A stretch of DNA of 64,000 nucleotides from Spirochaetales bacterium (GTDB lineage Bacteria > Spirochaetota > Spirochaetia > SZUA-6), in assembly GCA_027021365.1 (NCBI GenBank), contig JALUUM010000007.1, positions 1 to 64,000 on the forward strand, read 5' to 3'. The notes beneath the pieces are model-generated. The model worked only from the letters and a program-made list of their open reading frames with translations, was not told the DNA's origin and did no database searches. How positions within the stretch are numbered: position 1 is the first letter of the stretch; the number at the start of each line of letters is the position of its first letter. A program made the position numbers and the translations under genes. Shown here piece by piece: positions 1-8,510 of the stretch.

Positions 1-96
1 CTAGTATACAGAAAAAACAAGAAATTCTCGAAAGCATTGAAAGCTTTCAAAGAATTCATGAAAGGGCACAAACTGCAAAGAGCAATGGAAGCTTAG
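1..96 (+). CDS. C-terminal end of a possible LysR-type regulator (partial)
   Basis: An open frame runs in from the left edge and stops at TAG 94-96, leaving 31 residues ending in a basic helix (KALKAFKEFMKGHKLQRAMEA). The LVYRK...KALKAFKEFMK pattern resembles the last beta-strand and helix of LysR-type effector domains, but 31 residues are too few for certainty. The stop is followed at 102-129 by a hairpin (CCAT, CCCTGC / GCAGGG, ATGG) without a U-tract, perhaps a weak terminator. The rest of the gene lies outside the window. Confidence 0.4.
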   Translation, partial: LVYRKNKKFSKALKAFKEFMKGHKLQRAMEA

Positions 97-271
97 AAGT
101 ACCATTCTTCCCTGCTGGGCAGGGTATGGCACTAAGAAGTATAATATTTATATATGCCAACCTTTATATAAATCATATTTATCAAAAGCATTAAAATAAT
201 TGATTTGATCAACGATACTTTTTTCTGTTTATATTGATATTAAGTTTGAAAGAATTATCAGGAGGTAGAGT

Positions 272-853
272 ATGGGAGAAATTATTCCAAGATGGGAATG
301 GAGAACATTTGCAAAGGATATCAAGCTTGCGATAAACCTGGATGATTATGAAAAAACGAGACATGTAGAGAGCAAGGAAATGTACGTTCTTTCCAAGGTA
401 GTCGATGAGAATCCTAAAGTACGTGACAACAAGATGGATGTAAAATCACTTCAGCAGGTAAACCTCGATGGCCTGGAACAGTGGAAACCGATCCTCAAAG
501 TAGCCTTTCCTCTGCCCAAAGAAAAGCTCCTCGAGGTGTACAAAGTATTCAGGCTTGCACCCCCTGAATTCGAAAAGGATGTCTACACTTTCGAAGAGTT
601 CGTAGAGATAGCGAAAAAGAATCCGAGAATAATGCTCTTCGAAGTGGAAAAGACAAGGGATCTCTACGATGTTGATACCTGTATAGTGGAATATGCTACG
701 GTCAAGGTTGATGGTAAAGAGTACAAGACAGCTGCGGCCGAGGACCCCGACCCTGAAAAGGTCAAGAGAATAGTGAAAAAGATGGGCCTGTGGGGTGGTG
801 AAAACATCAACTACGTAAAGGCATTGAAACGAATAAGAGAGGGAAAACTATAG
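272..853 (+). CDS. CYTH-like protein next to exopolyphosphatase
   Basis: A 193-residue soluble protein without signal peptide or membrane segment. It starts at ATG 272 behind a good AGGAGG site. The opening IPRWEWRTFAKD, then SKEMYVLSK, a VRDNKMDVK stretch and LEQWKPILKVAFPL, resemble a divergent CYTH (triphosphate tunnel) fold, in which acidic and basic residues bind triphosphate groups; the canonical ExExK is not clearly present, so this is tentative. The ppx/gppA gene starts 22 bases downstream, and CYTH domains commonly travel with polyphosphate enzymes, so a role in polyphosphate or nucleotide-triphosphate handling is inferred from context. It could also be an uncharacterised family with no enzymatic role. 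Confidence 0.65.
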   Translation: MGEIIPRWEWRTFAKDIKLAINLDDYEKTRHVESKEMYVLSKVVDENPKVRDNKMDVKSLQQVNLDGLEQWKPILKVAFPLPKEKLLEVYKVFRLAPPEFEKDVYTFEEFVEIAKKNPRIMLFEVEKTRDLYDVDTCIVEYATVKVDGKEYKTAAAEDPDPEKVKRIVKKMGLWGGENINYVKALKRIREGKL

Positions 854-875
854 AAACACAGAAGGAGACAAAGTA

Positions 876-1790
876 ATGAAAACATATGCAACGATAGATA
901 CCGGCTCCAACCAGGTTCTGTTGTTCATCGCAAAGGTGGACGACGGTAAGATAAAGGAGGTTCTCCTTGACAGAGGGGAAATTACAAAACTAGGTGAAGG
1001 GGTCAATACCACGGGCGTTTTGAGTGAAAAGGCACAAGAAAGGACTCTGAAGGTTCTTGAGGGGTTCAAGGCACTTCTCTCAAAGTACGATGTGGATAAT
1101 TACTACGCAGTTGGTACTGCGGCCTTGCGGGATGCAAAGAATTCTAAGGACTTTCTTGAAAAGGTAAAGGAAAGGACAGGCCTGGAAATAAATGTAATTC
1201 CCGGTGAAGAAGAGGCAAGGCTCTCATTCATGGCAGTCGTTGGTGGTTTGAACCTGAGAGACAAGGAAACCGTTATCATTGACATAGGGGGAGGAAGTAC
1301 CGAGTTCATTTTTGGCAGAGGAACGAAGATAGTTGACAGATTCAGCACCCAGCTCGGTGCATTGAAACTAACCGAACGTTTCCTGAAATCGGATCCTGTG
1401 AAGGACGAGGAATTCAACGCCATGATGGATTTCCTGAAGAATGAACTCAAAAGGGTAAATCCACCTTCGAAAAATCCGTTCCTCGTGGGAATGGGAGGTA
1501 CAATGACAAATCTCAGTGCAATAAAGCATAAGCTCGAAAAGTACGATCCATCTGTCGTACAGGGTTCTTCGATAACCCTGGATGAGCTTAACGGTATCAT
1601 AGACGATATAAAATCGAGAACCATTGAAAAGAGAAAAGAAATAAAGGGCCTGCAACCCAAGAGAGCAGAGGTAATACTTGCCGGTACAGGGATACTGAAA
1701 TCCATCATGGAAAGGATAGGTGCCGACAAGATAACAATAAGTGATATGGGATTGAGGCACGGATTGATGTTTGACAAATTTTGTTCCTAA
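876..1790 (+). CDS. ppx: Ppx/GppA family exopolyphosphatase
   Basis: A 304-residue member of the Ppx/GppA family in the ASKHA (actin-like ATPase) fold, which removes terminal phosphate from polyphosphate or pppGpp. Visible motifs are the N-terminal phosphate-1 loop ATIDTGSNQVLLFI (residues 4-17), AVGTAALRDA near 82, the catalytic-glutamate region PGEEEARLSF near 110, phosphate-2 VIIDIGGGSTEFIF near 131 and a C-terminal ILAGTGIL adenosine-type motif near 268. At about 300 residues it is the short, two-lobed form without the HD-like C-terminal domain of E. coli Ppx. It is probably co-transcribed with the CYTH-like gene just upstream. Specificity (polyphosphate versus pppGpp) cannot be decided from sequence. 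Confidence 0.92.
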   Translation: MKTYATIDTGSNQVLLFIAKVDDGKIKEVLLDRGEITKLGEGVNTTGVLSEKAQERTLKVLEGFKALLSKYDVDNYYAVGTAALRDAKNSKDFLEKVKERTGLEINVIPGEEEARLSFMAVVGGLNLRDKETVIIDIGGGSTEFIFGRGTKIVDRFSTQLGALKLTERFLKSDPVKDEEFNAMMDFLKNELKRVNPPSKNPFLVGMGGTMTNLSAIKHKLEKYDPSVVQGSSITLDELNGIIDDIKSRTIEKRKEIKGLQPKRAEVILAGTGILKSIMERIGADKITISDMGLRHGLMFDKFCS

Positions 1791-1844
1791 GGATATTCAA
1801 CCCTTAGTGAACAATATTTAAAAACCAAATAAAAGGAGAGGTAA

Positions 1845-2792
1845 ATGAAAAAAATCTTACTGGTCATCGTACTTCTGGTGGTGTCTTCCCTGTTTGTGTT
1901 TGCGGAAGGCAAAAAAGAAGCTGGTGCTAACTTTCCCACCAAGCCCATTACGATTATCGTCTACACAAAGCCTGGCGGTCTCATCGATGTAACGGCAAGG
2001 AAGTTCACAGACATCGCATCGAAATACACGAAGGCAACCTTTGTGGTAGAGAACAAGCCGGGTGCGGGTGGAATAGTTGCCATGAAATATATCATGGGTG
2101 GAAACAACGACGGTTACACGATAATGGCAGCTACAAAATCAAATATTGCAAAGATAGTATCCACCAAGGCTGACATCGATCCCATGGATCTCGACTGGCT
2201 CGCCATGCTCATGGCAGACCCCGAGTGTGTCATTACAAACAAGACTCTTCCTATAAACACATGGGAGGATGTAGTAAAGGACGCAAAAGCAAAGAATGGT
2301 AACCAGATCTGGGTAGGACCTGCAGCAGGCGGACTCGACCACGTGGTAGCGATGAAAATATGGAAGGCCTTCGGCATCAGTGCCAAGTGGGTTCCATTCG
2401 CAAGTGGCGGAAAAGCAATGGCTGCACTCCTTGGCAAACAGGGTGTAGCCTACGTAGGGAATCCCAGGGATATAGCAGGCAAACCGGACCTCAAGATAGC
2501 AGTAATCTCATCGCCCAAAAGGCTGAAGGAATTTCCCGATGTTCCGGTTTTCAACGAGTTTGGTGTAAAGGGTCTGGACAACGAGGTGATGTGGCGTGGT
2601 TTTGTCGCAAAGAAGGGTATGCCTGCTGGTGCCAAGAAGTGGTATGACGATCTGTTCAAGAAAGTGACAGCAGACAAGGACTGGAGAGCATTCTGGGAAC
2701 CTTACGGAATAGACGTCGTTTACTATCCCAGTGCAAAGTTCAACGAAGTTGTAAAGAAGGATTACGAGGATTTCAAAGCTTACATCAAGTAG
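1845..2792 (+). CDS. tctC: tripartite tricarboxylate transporter substrate-binding protein
   Basis: A 315-residue periplasmic binding protein of the TctC/BugT family. A classical signal peptide (MKKILLVIVLLVVSSLFVFA) is followed by EGKKEAG, a mature end common in spirochaetes. The family hallmarks are seen: FPTKPITIIVYTKPGG, VENKPGAGG and the C-terminal FNEFGVKGL...MWRGFVAKKG region. It should capture a carboxylate in the periplasm and pass it to TctAB. The start has a strong AAGGAGAGG site. tctB and tctA follow, separated by a hairpin. The substrate (citrate, other tricarboxylates, aromatic acids) is not predictable; the histidine kinase after tctA could be the local sensor. Confidence 0.93.
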   Translation: MKKILLVIVLLVVSSLFVFAEGKKEAGANFPTKPITIIVYTKPGGLIDVTARKFTDIASKYTKATFVVENKPGAGGIVAMKYIMGGNNDGYTIMAATKSNIAKIVSTKADIDPMDLDWLAMLMADPECVITNKTLPINTWEDVVKDAKAKNGNQIWVGPAAGGLDHVVAMKIWKAFGISAKWVPFASGGKAMAALLGKQGVAYVGNPRDIAGKPDLKIAVISSPKRLKEFPDVPVFNEFGVKGLDNEVMWRGFVAKKGMPAGAKKWYDDLFKKVTADKDWRAFWEPYGIDVVYYPSAKFNEVVKKDYEDFKAYIK

Positions 2793-2826
2793 CTTGAGAA
2801 TCCAACGATAGTAGCATACAATAGAA

Positions 2827-2873
2827 TTACCTTGCCGGGATTATCAAATAACAGATTTTTCCCGGCAGGGTAA
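2827..2873 (+). other. intra-operon hairpin after tctC
   Basis: Arms TTACCTTGCCGGGA (2827-2840) and TCCCGGCAGGGTAA (2860-2873) pair over 14 positions with one G-U, around a 19-base AU-rich loop. It lies between tctC and tctB and has no uridine tract. In transport operons such hairpins often protect the binding-protein mRNA or damp downstream expression, giving excess binding protein; that role is inferred here. Confidence 0.8.
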
Positions 2874-2904
2874 TATTTAAAAACTAACAGATAATGGCAG
2901 GACA

Positions 2905-3465
2905 ATGGAGTTTGCAAAATTCTTGAATACACAGATAGGGTTCTATATTGCTTTTTCAATCTATGTAGTTTCATTGGTCATACTTGGTCTGATTATTTCA
3001 AAGACCCCGAGGAAAAAGTATATAGGAAGAATTCTCATCCCTGTCGGTTTCATTGAACTCACCATTATTTTTTTCCTCATTACTCTCGGATTTCCAAAAT
3101 CCGACCAGGTAGGTCCTGCCGTTGTACCGCGCCTCTGGATGGGTGTTATCGTAGCGCTCAGCCTCTACCTCTTGATTCGCGGAATAGCGGGAAAAGAGGG
3201 TGAAGATCCTGAAAGTGGAAGAATCGATACCATCTTTCTCTTTCTGGGCCTTACAATTCTATATTTACTTGCCATTCAGTATATAGGTTACTTCGTAAGC
3301 AGTGTATTTTTCGTGATACTTGGAATGTACATGCTCTCCTACAGAAACTGGAAAGTGATAATTTCCGTGACCATCGGATGGATCCTGTTTTCATACTTTG
3401 CATTTTTCAAATTGCTCTTTGTCCCTCTTCCCAAGGGGTTGATCATAACGAGAATATTCGGGTAA
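2905..3465 (+). CDS. tctB: tripartite tricarboxylate transporter small membrane subunit
   Basis: A 186-residue integral membrane protein with four hydrophobic helices, near residues 12-32, 43-67, 110-130 and 145-170, which fits the TctB family's usual size and topology. It carries FPKSDQVGPAVVPRLW between helices 2 and 3, a recognisable TctB feature (G...P.F.PR). It starts at ATG 2905 with a weak AGGA site, consistent with lower translation than the binding protein. tctA begins 25 bases after its stop. TctB is the poorly understood partner of TctA in the secondary, cation-driven carboxylate importer. Confidence 0.88.
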   Translation: MEFAKFLNTQIGFYIAFSIYVVSLVILGLIISKTPRKKYIGRILIPVGFIELTIIFFLITLGFPKSDQVGPAVVPRLWMGVIVALSLYLLIRGIAGKEGEDPESGRIDTIFLFLGLTILYLLAIQYIGYFVSSVFFVILGMYMLSYRNWKVIISVTIGWILFSYFAFFKLLFVPLPKGLIITRIFG

Positions 3466-3490
3466 TTGCAGAAGTAAAGGAGATGACCAA

Positions 3491-4999
3491 TTGGATTTAC
3501 TTGCAAACTTAGGTAACGGATTTGCCCTGATCGTCGGTATACCTCAAATAACCGCAATAATAGCAGGGGTAATACTTGGGATACTCGCCGGCGCCATGCC
3601 AGGGCTTTCACCCTCCATGGGAGTGGCTCTGCTTGTCCCTTTCACCTACAAGATGCACCCGTCGGTGGCTCTGATACTGTTGGCATCTATCTATATTGCT
3701 GCAAACTACGGTGGTTCTATTACCGCAGTTACGATAAATACACCTGGTACTCCCTCTGCCGTCGTTACCTCATTCGACGGTTATCCCTTAACCAGAAAGG
3801 GAAAACCGGGGCTTGCCCTTGGCACTTCCCTGATTGCATCGACAGTGGGAGGTATCATCGGTACAATAATCCTTATCTTCTTTTCGATTCCTCTTGCCAA
3901 GCTTGCCGTAAAACTTCATCCTGCGGAATACTTTGCACTTGCCATGTTCGGACTTACCACTGTCGCCTCACTTGGGGGGAAAAACTGGGCAAAGGCTTTT
4001 GTAGCTGCCATGCTGGGATTGCTCATCAACACGATAGGGATAGACCCGATTTCCGGTGTGAGCAGGTTTACATTTGGTTTTTTCAGACTATACGATGGCT
4101 TTTCCTTAATCCCTGCACTGATCGGCCTCTTTGCACTGAGTGAAGTATTCCTGAGACTGGAGGAACACAAGTTTGCAAGGAAGGTTGCACCGGAAGCTGC
4201 CTTCAAAAAGGAGGTATGGCCATCGGTTAAGGAATACTGGAAATTGAAATTCACTATTCTCAGGTCATCTATTGTCGGCACCCTGATAGGAATATTCCCC
4301 GGTGCCGGCGCAACTATTGCCGCTTTTCTCTCCTACGATATTACCAAACGCACCAGTAAAAAGCCTGAAACCTTCGGAACGGGTAACCCGGAAGGTGTCG
4401 CTGCGGCAGAGGCAGCGAACAGTAGCTCTGTCGGTGGCGCACTCGTTCCCCTGCTCACACTGGGAATACCCGGAAGTGCAACCACTGCAGTGCTGATAGG
4501 TGCTCTCATGATTCATGACCTTAATCCAGGGCCGCTGCTCTTTAAAACCAATCCTGATATCGTTTACAGCCTTTTTGCCAGCCTATTGGTTGCAAACTTT
4601 GTCATGCTTGTGCTTGGTTTGTGGGGCAGCAGGCTCTGGGTAAAGGTCACTAAAATTCCGAAGAACGTCCTCTTTCCGATGATAATGACGATTTCCATTA
4701 TCGGAAGTTTTGCGGTCAACTACTCCTTCTTCGACGTAGCTTCATGTATCGGCTTTGGTGTCTTAGGATGGATACTGAAGAAGTATGGATTTCCTCCGGC
4801 TCCCATTGTACTTGGAATCGTCTTAGGTAAACTGGCTGAAGAAAATTTCAGAAGGGCCGTTATTATGGGAGGTTACTCCGTCTTCTTCACCAGGCCTGCT
4901 AGCCTGATCATGCTGATAGTGGCATTGCTCTCTTTCTCCTATCCACTGTACAAGACCTACCGTGAAAGAAAGAGAGAAAACGAAGTAGCATCGAATTGA
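3491..4999 (+). CDS. tctA: tripartite tricarboxylate transporter large permease
   Basis: A 502-residue permease with about 11-12 membrane helices. Signature stretches are GAMPGLSPSMGVALLVPFTY (residues 34-53), GGSITAVTINTPGTPSAV and FDGYPL near 75-100, and the second-repeat ALVPLLTLGIPGSATTAVL near 315, the paired PGL/PG motifs expected of TctA. Translation starts at TTG 3491, chosen because an AAAGGAG site lies at the correct distance and no ATG precedes the conserved region. It is the translocating subunit and works with TctB and TctC. Nothing suggests disruption. Confidence 0.93.
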   Translation: MDLLANLGNGFALIVGIPQITAIIAGVILGILAGAMPGLSPSMGVALLVPFTYKMHPSVALILLASIYIAANYGGSITAVTINTPGTPSAVVTSFDGYPLTRKGKPGLALGTSLIASTVGGIIGTIILIFFSIPLAKLAVKLHPAEYFALAMFGLTTVASLGGKNWAKAFVAAMLGLLINTIGIDPISGVSRFTFGFFRLYDGFSLIPALIGLFALSEVFLRLEEHKFARKVAPEAAFKKEVWPSVKEYWKLKFTILRSSIVGTLIGIFPGAGATIAAFLSYDITKRTSKKPETFGTGNPEGVAAAEAANSSSVGGALVPLLTLGIPGSATTAVLIGALMIHDLNPGPLLFKTNPDIVYSLFASLLVANFVMLVLGLWGSRLWVKVTKIPKNVLFPMIMTISIIGSFAVNYSFFDVASCIGFGVLGWILKKYGFPPAPIVLGIVLGKLAEENFRRAVIMGGYSVFFTRPASLIMLIVALLSFSYPLYKTYRERKRENEVASN

Positions 5000-5072
5000 G
5001 TTTTCACTATCCTATTAAAATCCGTAGACAAATTCAAAAGAATAATTAATAATTCTTTCTTTGGAAACAACT

Positions 5073-6239
5073 ATGAAAATCGACAATAACCTCTACGGGA
5101 AGATTCTCGATATCTCTAATATAATAATCATTATCCTTGACCGTGATGCCAATATTTCTTTCATCAACAGTAAAGGGAAAAGCATTCTGGGATATAGAGA
5201 AAGAGAATTGGAAGGCAAAAATTGGATCAACAATTTCATACCAGAAGCTGAGCGGGAAGAAACCTGGAGAGTATTCAAAGGAATAATGGAAGGAGATCTT
5301 AGAGGATTAGAATACCACGAGAATCACATAGTTACGGGGAATGGAAGAACTCTCTTGATAGCTTGGCACAATTCTTTCCTCTACGGAGATGACGGTAAAG
5401 TTCAATACACGATAAGTTCCGGTGATGACATTACCGAAAAACGCCGGGTGGAAGAAGAACTAAAGCAAACAAATGAAGAGCTTAAAGAAACACTCAACCA
5501 GTTGAAACTCGCCAACAAAAAGCTCTTTCACAGAGAGCGAATGGAAATCCTCGGCCAGATGTCAGCTGGTCTTGCCCATCATTTCAACAATCTTCTCACC
5601 GGAATCATGGGTAACACAGAAATCCTCAGAATGGATCCTATGGTAAGGTCAACACATTCCCATGAGCTGGATGAGATAATGAGGGCAAGCAGCAGGGTAA
5701 GTGAGCTTATTGGCAAGATGCTCGATTTCTCGATGAGATCACTGACAAAGCCAACCGTAACCGACCTGCGCATGTTCACGACAAGAATAATCGGCCACAT
5801 GAAAGCACTCCTCCCTGAAAATATCGCGATCAAACTGAACATCGATTGCACGGACTGTAACCTTGCAATCGACCAGAAAAAACTGGAAAAGATCATCATA
5901 AATATCATAATGAATGCCATTGAATCGATGGAAAATGGAGGTACCATAGAGATAACTCTTGCAAGAGAAACACTGCAGGGCGACACCCTTTGCTCCATAT
6001 GCGGTGAAAAACTAGCTGGTTCATGGTACACATTGAAGATAAGAGATACGGGCCATGGTATCCCGGAAGAGATAAAGGAACGCATATTCGAGCCTTTCTT
6101 CACCACGAGGGGCTTCGGGAAGGGTCTCGGACTCTCACAAGCTTTCGGCCTGGTAGAACAGTTCAAGGGACACATAAAGATAGAAAGCATACCGAAAAGA
6201 GGTACCACCGTAAGCATCTATTTCCCCAATCCAAATTGA
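5073..6239 (+). CDS. soluble PAS-domain sensor histidine kinase
   Basis: A histidine kinase of 388 residues without membrane segments. A PAS domain (about 5-115) ends in the TISSGDDITEKRR PAC motif, a coiled coil (about 122-155) links to the HisKA dimerisation domain with H-box GLAHHFNNLLTGI, then an HATPase_c domain with N-box IINIIMNAIESM, G1 RDTGHGIPEEI and G2 GFGKGLGLSQAF. A CSICGEK cysteine pair sits before G1, a feature of some PAS kinases. ATG 5073 is preferred to the upstream TTG 5061 because only it has a GGA at suitable spacing. No response regulator is adjacent; position after tctCBA suggests, without proving, a link to carboxylate uptake. Confidence 0.9.
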   Translation: MKIDNNLYGKILDISNIIIIILDRDANISFINSKGKSILGYRERELEGKNWINNFIPEAEREETWRVFKGIMEGDLRGLEYHENHIVTGNGRTLLIAWHNSFLYGDDGKVQYTISSGDDITEKRRVEEELKQTNEELKETLNQLKLANKKLFHRERMEILGQMSAGLAHHFNNLLTGIMGNTEILRMDPMVRSTHSHELDEIMRASSRVSELIGKMLDFSMRSLTKPTVTDLRMFTTRIIGHMKALLPENIAIKLNIDCTDCNLAIDQKKLEKIIINIIMNAIESMENGGTIEITLARETLQGDTLCSICGEKLAGSWYTLKIRDTGHGIPEEIKERIFEPFFTTRGFGKGLGLSQAFGLVEQFKGHIKIESIPKRGTTVSIYFPNPN

Positions 6240-6250
6240 CCGGACAAACC

Positions 6251-6279
6251 TTGACAGCTTTGTTACCACTTTCTATAAT
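6251..6279 (+). promoter_or_regulatory. consensus sigma-70 type promoter for the oxidoreductase operon
   Basis: TTGACA (6251-6256) and TATAAT (6274-6279) are separated by exactly 17 bases, a full match to the housekeeping consensus. Transcription should begin near 6286, giving a leader of about 140 bases before the gene at 6429. The leader can pair GGTTGA (6299-6304) with TCAACC (6344-6349). The hexamers are seen; activity is inferred. Confidence 0.8.
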
Positions 6280-6428
6280 TTGGACATAATCGAGCAAAGG
6301 TTGACTTTCTTGGATATACTTCTTTCCTTTTCTTAGTAAAAAATCAACCCGACACTACATTTGGGCCAAGTAAAGGTGCCATGGAGAAGAGTGGAATATA
6401 AACTTGACAAAAAGGATGGCAGCTAAAA

Positions 6429-7145
6429 TTGAAAGAGCTTGATCTTGAAGATATAATTGCTAAAGAATACCATGTTCTGGCAGGAAGAATTGGTTCAGGC
6501 AAAACAGAAATAGCAGTAAATCTTGCAATTCGTGTCAGTCAACGTGGAACCGATACCATGCTTTTTGACCTTGATATTGTAAAGCCCTATGTAAAGATAA
6601 GAGATTTCAAGGATAAGCTCGAAAAATATTCCTTCGAGATTGTTTCTCCCCCTGAACTTACAAAGACCCTGGATATTCCGATATTACCCCACTACATCGT
6701 GAGCTACCTTAAAAATAAAAACAGCCAGAAGATTCTTGATATTGGCGGAGACCCATATGGAGCCGGCTCGATTGCTCAATTCAGGAAAATAATAAAAAGC
6801 AGGGAGTATGATTTCTTCTTCGTTGTGAACACGAAGAGACCGGAGACATCGACTCCGGACGAAATAATTGCAACTTTAAGGGAAATCGAACAGGCGGCAA
6901 GAATCAATGTCACATCCCTCGTGTTGAATCCCAACTTGAGGTGGGAGACAACGAAGGAAACGATAAGGGAGGCTTATGAAATAGCGAGTGATGTCTCTGA
7001 ACGAACAGGTCTGCCAATTTCATTCATCTGTGTGGATGAGAAAAGGCCTGAGCTGCTCGATGGAATCAATATCCCGGCTCTTCCCCTTAAACTCTTTGTA
7101 AATCCTCTTCCGCGACTCAAAAACATGGGACCACCGGAAGCTTGA
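6429..7145 (+). CDS. P-loop ATPase at head of the 2-oxoacid:ferredoxin oxidoreductase operon
   Basis: A 238-residue soluble protein with a Walker A-like loop GRIGSGKTE (residues 19-27), a switch-like MLFDLDIVKPY near 45 and a Walker B-like ILDIGGDPYGAG near 100, consistent with a MinD/SIMIBI-class P-loop NTPase. The start is TTG 6429 with an AAGGA about 12 bases upstream; the nearby ATG 6416 leads to an early stop. The ferredoxin gene follows after 60 bases, so it is probably in the same operon. Its job is unknown; assembly, cofactor insertion or regulation of the enzyme are possibilities by analogy with NTPases that serve FeS enzymes. Confidence 0.75.
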   Translation: MKELDLEDIIAKEYHVLAGRIGSGKTEIAVNLAIRVSQRGTDTMLFDLDIVKPYVKIRDFKDKLEKYSFEIVSPPELTKTLDIPILPHYIVSYLKNKNSQKILDIGGDPYGAGSIAQFRKIIKSREYDFFFVVNTKRPETSTPDEIIATLREIEQAARINVTSLVLNPNLRWETTKETIREAYEIASDVSERTGLPISFICVDEKRPELLDGINIPALPLKLFVNPLPRLKNMGPPEA

Positions 7146-7205
7146 TTTCAAAGAGATTGAGGAGAAAAGGATGCCGGGAATAAAAACCCTTTAAAAGGAG
7201 TTCGT

Positions 7206-7433
7206 ATGGATAAGAAAGTTATCATAAACGAAGAACGATGCAAGAGTTGCGAACTTTGCGTGGATGTGTGCCCCAAAGATGTCCTGCGTATTTCAGAGAG
7301 ACTAAATCCGAAGGGATATCATCCCGTAGAACTTTTTGACAATGAGGGATGCATTTCATGCGGATTCTGTTTCCTCATATGTCCGGATGCCGCAATAGTA
7401 GAAGTCAGGCGGCCGGTCAAGGTTAAGAAATAG
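7206..7433 (+). CDS. 2-oxoacid:ferredoxin oxidoreductase delta (ferredoxin) subunit
   Basis: A 75-residue ferredoxin-like protein with two [4Fe-4S] motifs, CKSCELCVDVCP (residues 13-24) and CISCGFCFLICP (about 47-58). It matches the delta subunit of the four-subunit KorDABC/VorDBAC enzymes, passing electrons from the thiamine-diphosphate centre to free ferredoxin. ATG 7206 has an AAAAGGAG site. The catalytic alpha subunit begins 9 bases after its stop, so the genes are surely co-translated. Spacing between the cysteines is standard and both clusters should form. Confidence 0.92.
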   Translation: MDKKVIINEERCKSCELCVDVCPKDVLRISERLNPKGYHPVELFDNEGCISCGFCFLICPDAAIVEVRRPVKVKK

Positions 7434-7442
7434 GAGGTTACT

Positions 7443-8510
7443 ATGGCTGACAAAGTACTGATGAAAGGAGCAGAGGCAATTGCCGAATCTGCCATAAGGG
7501 CCGGTTGTATGGCCTTCTTTGGTTATCCCATCACACCACAGAACGAAACACCGGAGTATTTTTCCAGAAGGATGCCACAGGTGGGGAGGGTTTTTCTACA
7601 GGCAGAGAGTGAGGTAGCAGCTATCAATATGGTATATGGTGCTGCATGTACTGGGACAAGGGTAATCACAACGTCCTCCAGCCCCGGTATAAGCCTCATG
7701 CAGGAGGGATTCAGCTACATTGCCAACTCAAACGTTCCATGCGTAGTTGTCAATGTTATGAGGGGCGGACCCGGCTTGGGTGATATTGCTCCTGCACAGG
7801 CCGATTATAACCAGGCGACAAAGGGAGGCGGGCACGGTGACTACCATTCCATTGTAGTGGCTCCCCACACGGTCCAGGAAGCTGTCGATCTCATTTACCT
7901 GGCCTTCGACCTGGCTGACAAATACAGAATGATGGTAGTCATGCTGATGGATGGCCTTATGGGGCAGATGATGGAACCGGTCGAGTTCCACGACTGGGTA
8001 GAGGTAGAAAACAGAAAACCACCGGAATGGGCCACCGTGGGACAGGGAGAGAGAAAAGAGAGGAATATAATTACTTCACTGGAGATTCTTCCCGAGGGCC
8101 TGGAGAAGATGGATATAGCTTTACAGGAGAAATACCGGAAGGTAAGGGAAAGTGAGGTACGCTTCGAAGAGTACATGATGGATGATGCAAAGTATGCAAT
8201 AACAGCCTTCGGGACGGTTGCCAGAATCGCAAAGACTGTCGTCGATATGGCAAGGGAAAAGGGTATAAAGGTAGGGCTTATCAGACCGGTAACCGTATGG
8301 CCCTTTCCGTACGAGGTTCTCGAAGAGAGGGCGAATCAGGTTGATTTTTTCTTCGATGTGGAGATGAATGAGGGACAGATGCTGATAGATGTAAAACTCG
8401 GTGTCAATGGTAAAAGACCCGTTTATTACTACGGGAGACTCGGCGGAATCGTTCCATCCCCCGAAGAGATTCTTAAAGAGTTTGAAAAGAAAATGGAGGT
8501 ATCGAAATGA
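7443..8510 (+). CDS. vorB: 2-oxoacid:ferredoxin oxidoreductase alpha subunit (VorB/KorA type)
   Basis: A 355-residue alpha subunit. Characteristic sequence runs from MKGAEAIAESAIRAGC through FGYPITPQNE, FLQAESEVAAINMVYGA, TSSSSPGISLMQEG and GGPGLGDIAPAQADYNQATK, which is closest to proteins commonly named VorB (3-methyl-2-oxobutanoate oxidoreductase), though KorA for 2-oxoglutarate is very similar. It forms the catalytic core with the next gene, decarboxylating a 2-oxoacid to an acyl-CoA and reducing ferredoxin. It overlaps the beta gene by 4 bases (ATGA). Branched-chain 2-oxoacids are the likelier substrate by resemblance; 2-oxoglutarate cannot be excluded. Confidence 0.9.
   Translation: MADKVLMKGAEAIAESAIRAGCMAFFGYPITPQNETPEYFSRRMPQVGRVFLQAESEVAAINMVYGAACTGTRVITTSSSPGISLMQEGFSYIANSNVPCVVVNVMRGGPGLGDIAPAQADYNQATKGGGHGDYHSIVVAPHTVQEAVDLIYLAFDLADKYRMMVVMLMDGLMGQMMEPVEFHDWVEVENRKPPEWATVGQGERKERNIITSLEILPEGLEKMDIALQEKYRKVRESEVRFEEYMMDDAKYAITAFGTVARIAKTVVDMAREKGIKVGLIRPVTVWPFPYEVLEERANQVDFFFDVEMNEGQMLIDVKLGVNGKRPVYYYGRLGGIVPSPEEILKEFEKKMEVSK

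Noticed and set aside
1103..1777. long minus-strand frames opposite the ppx gene
   Set aside because: They mirror the coding frame, have no ribosome site and show no protein family.
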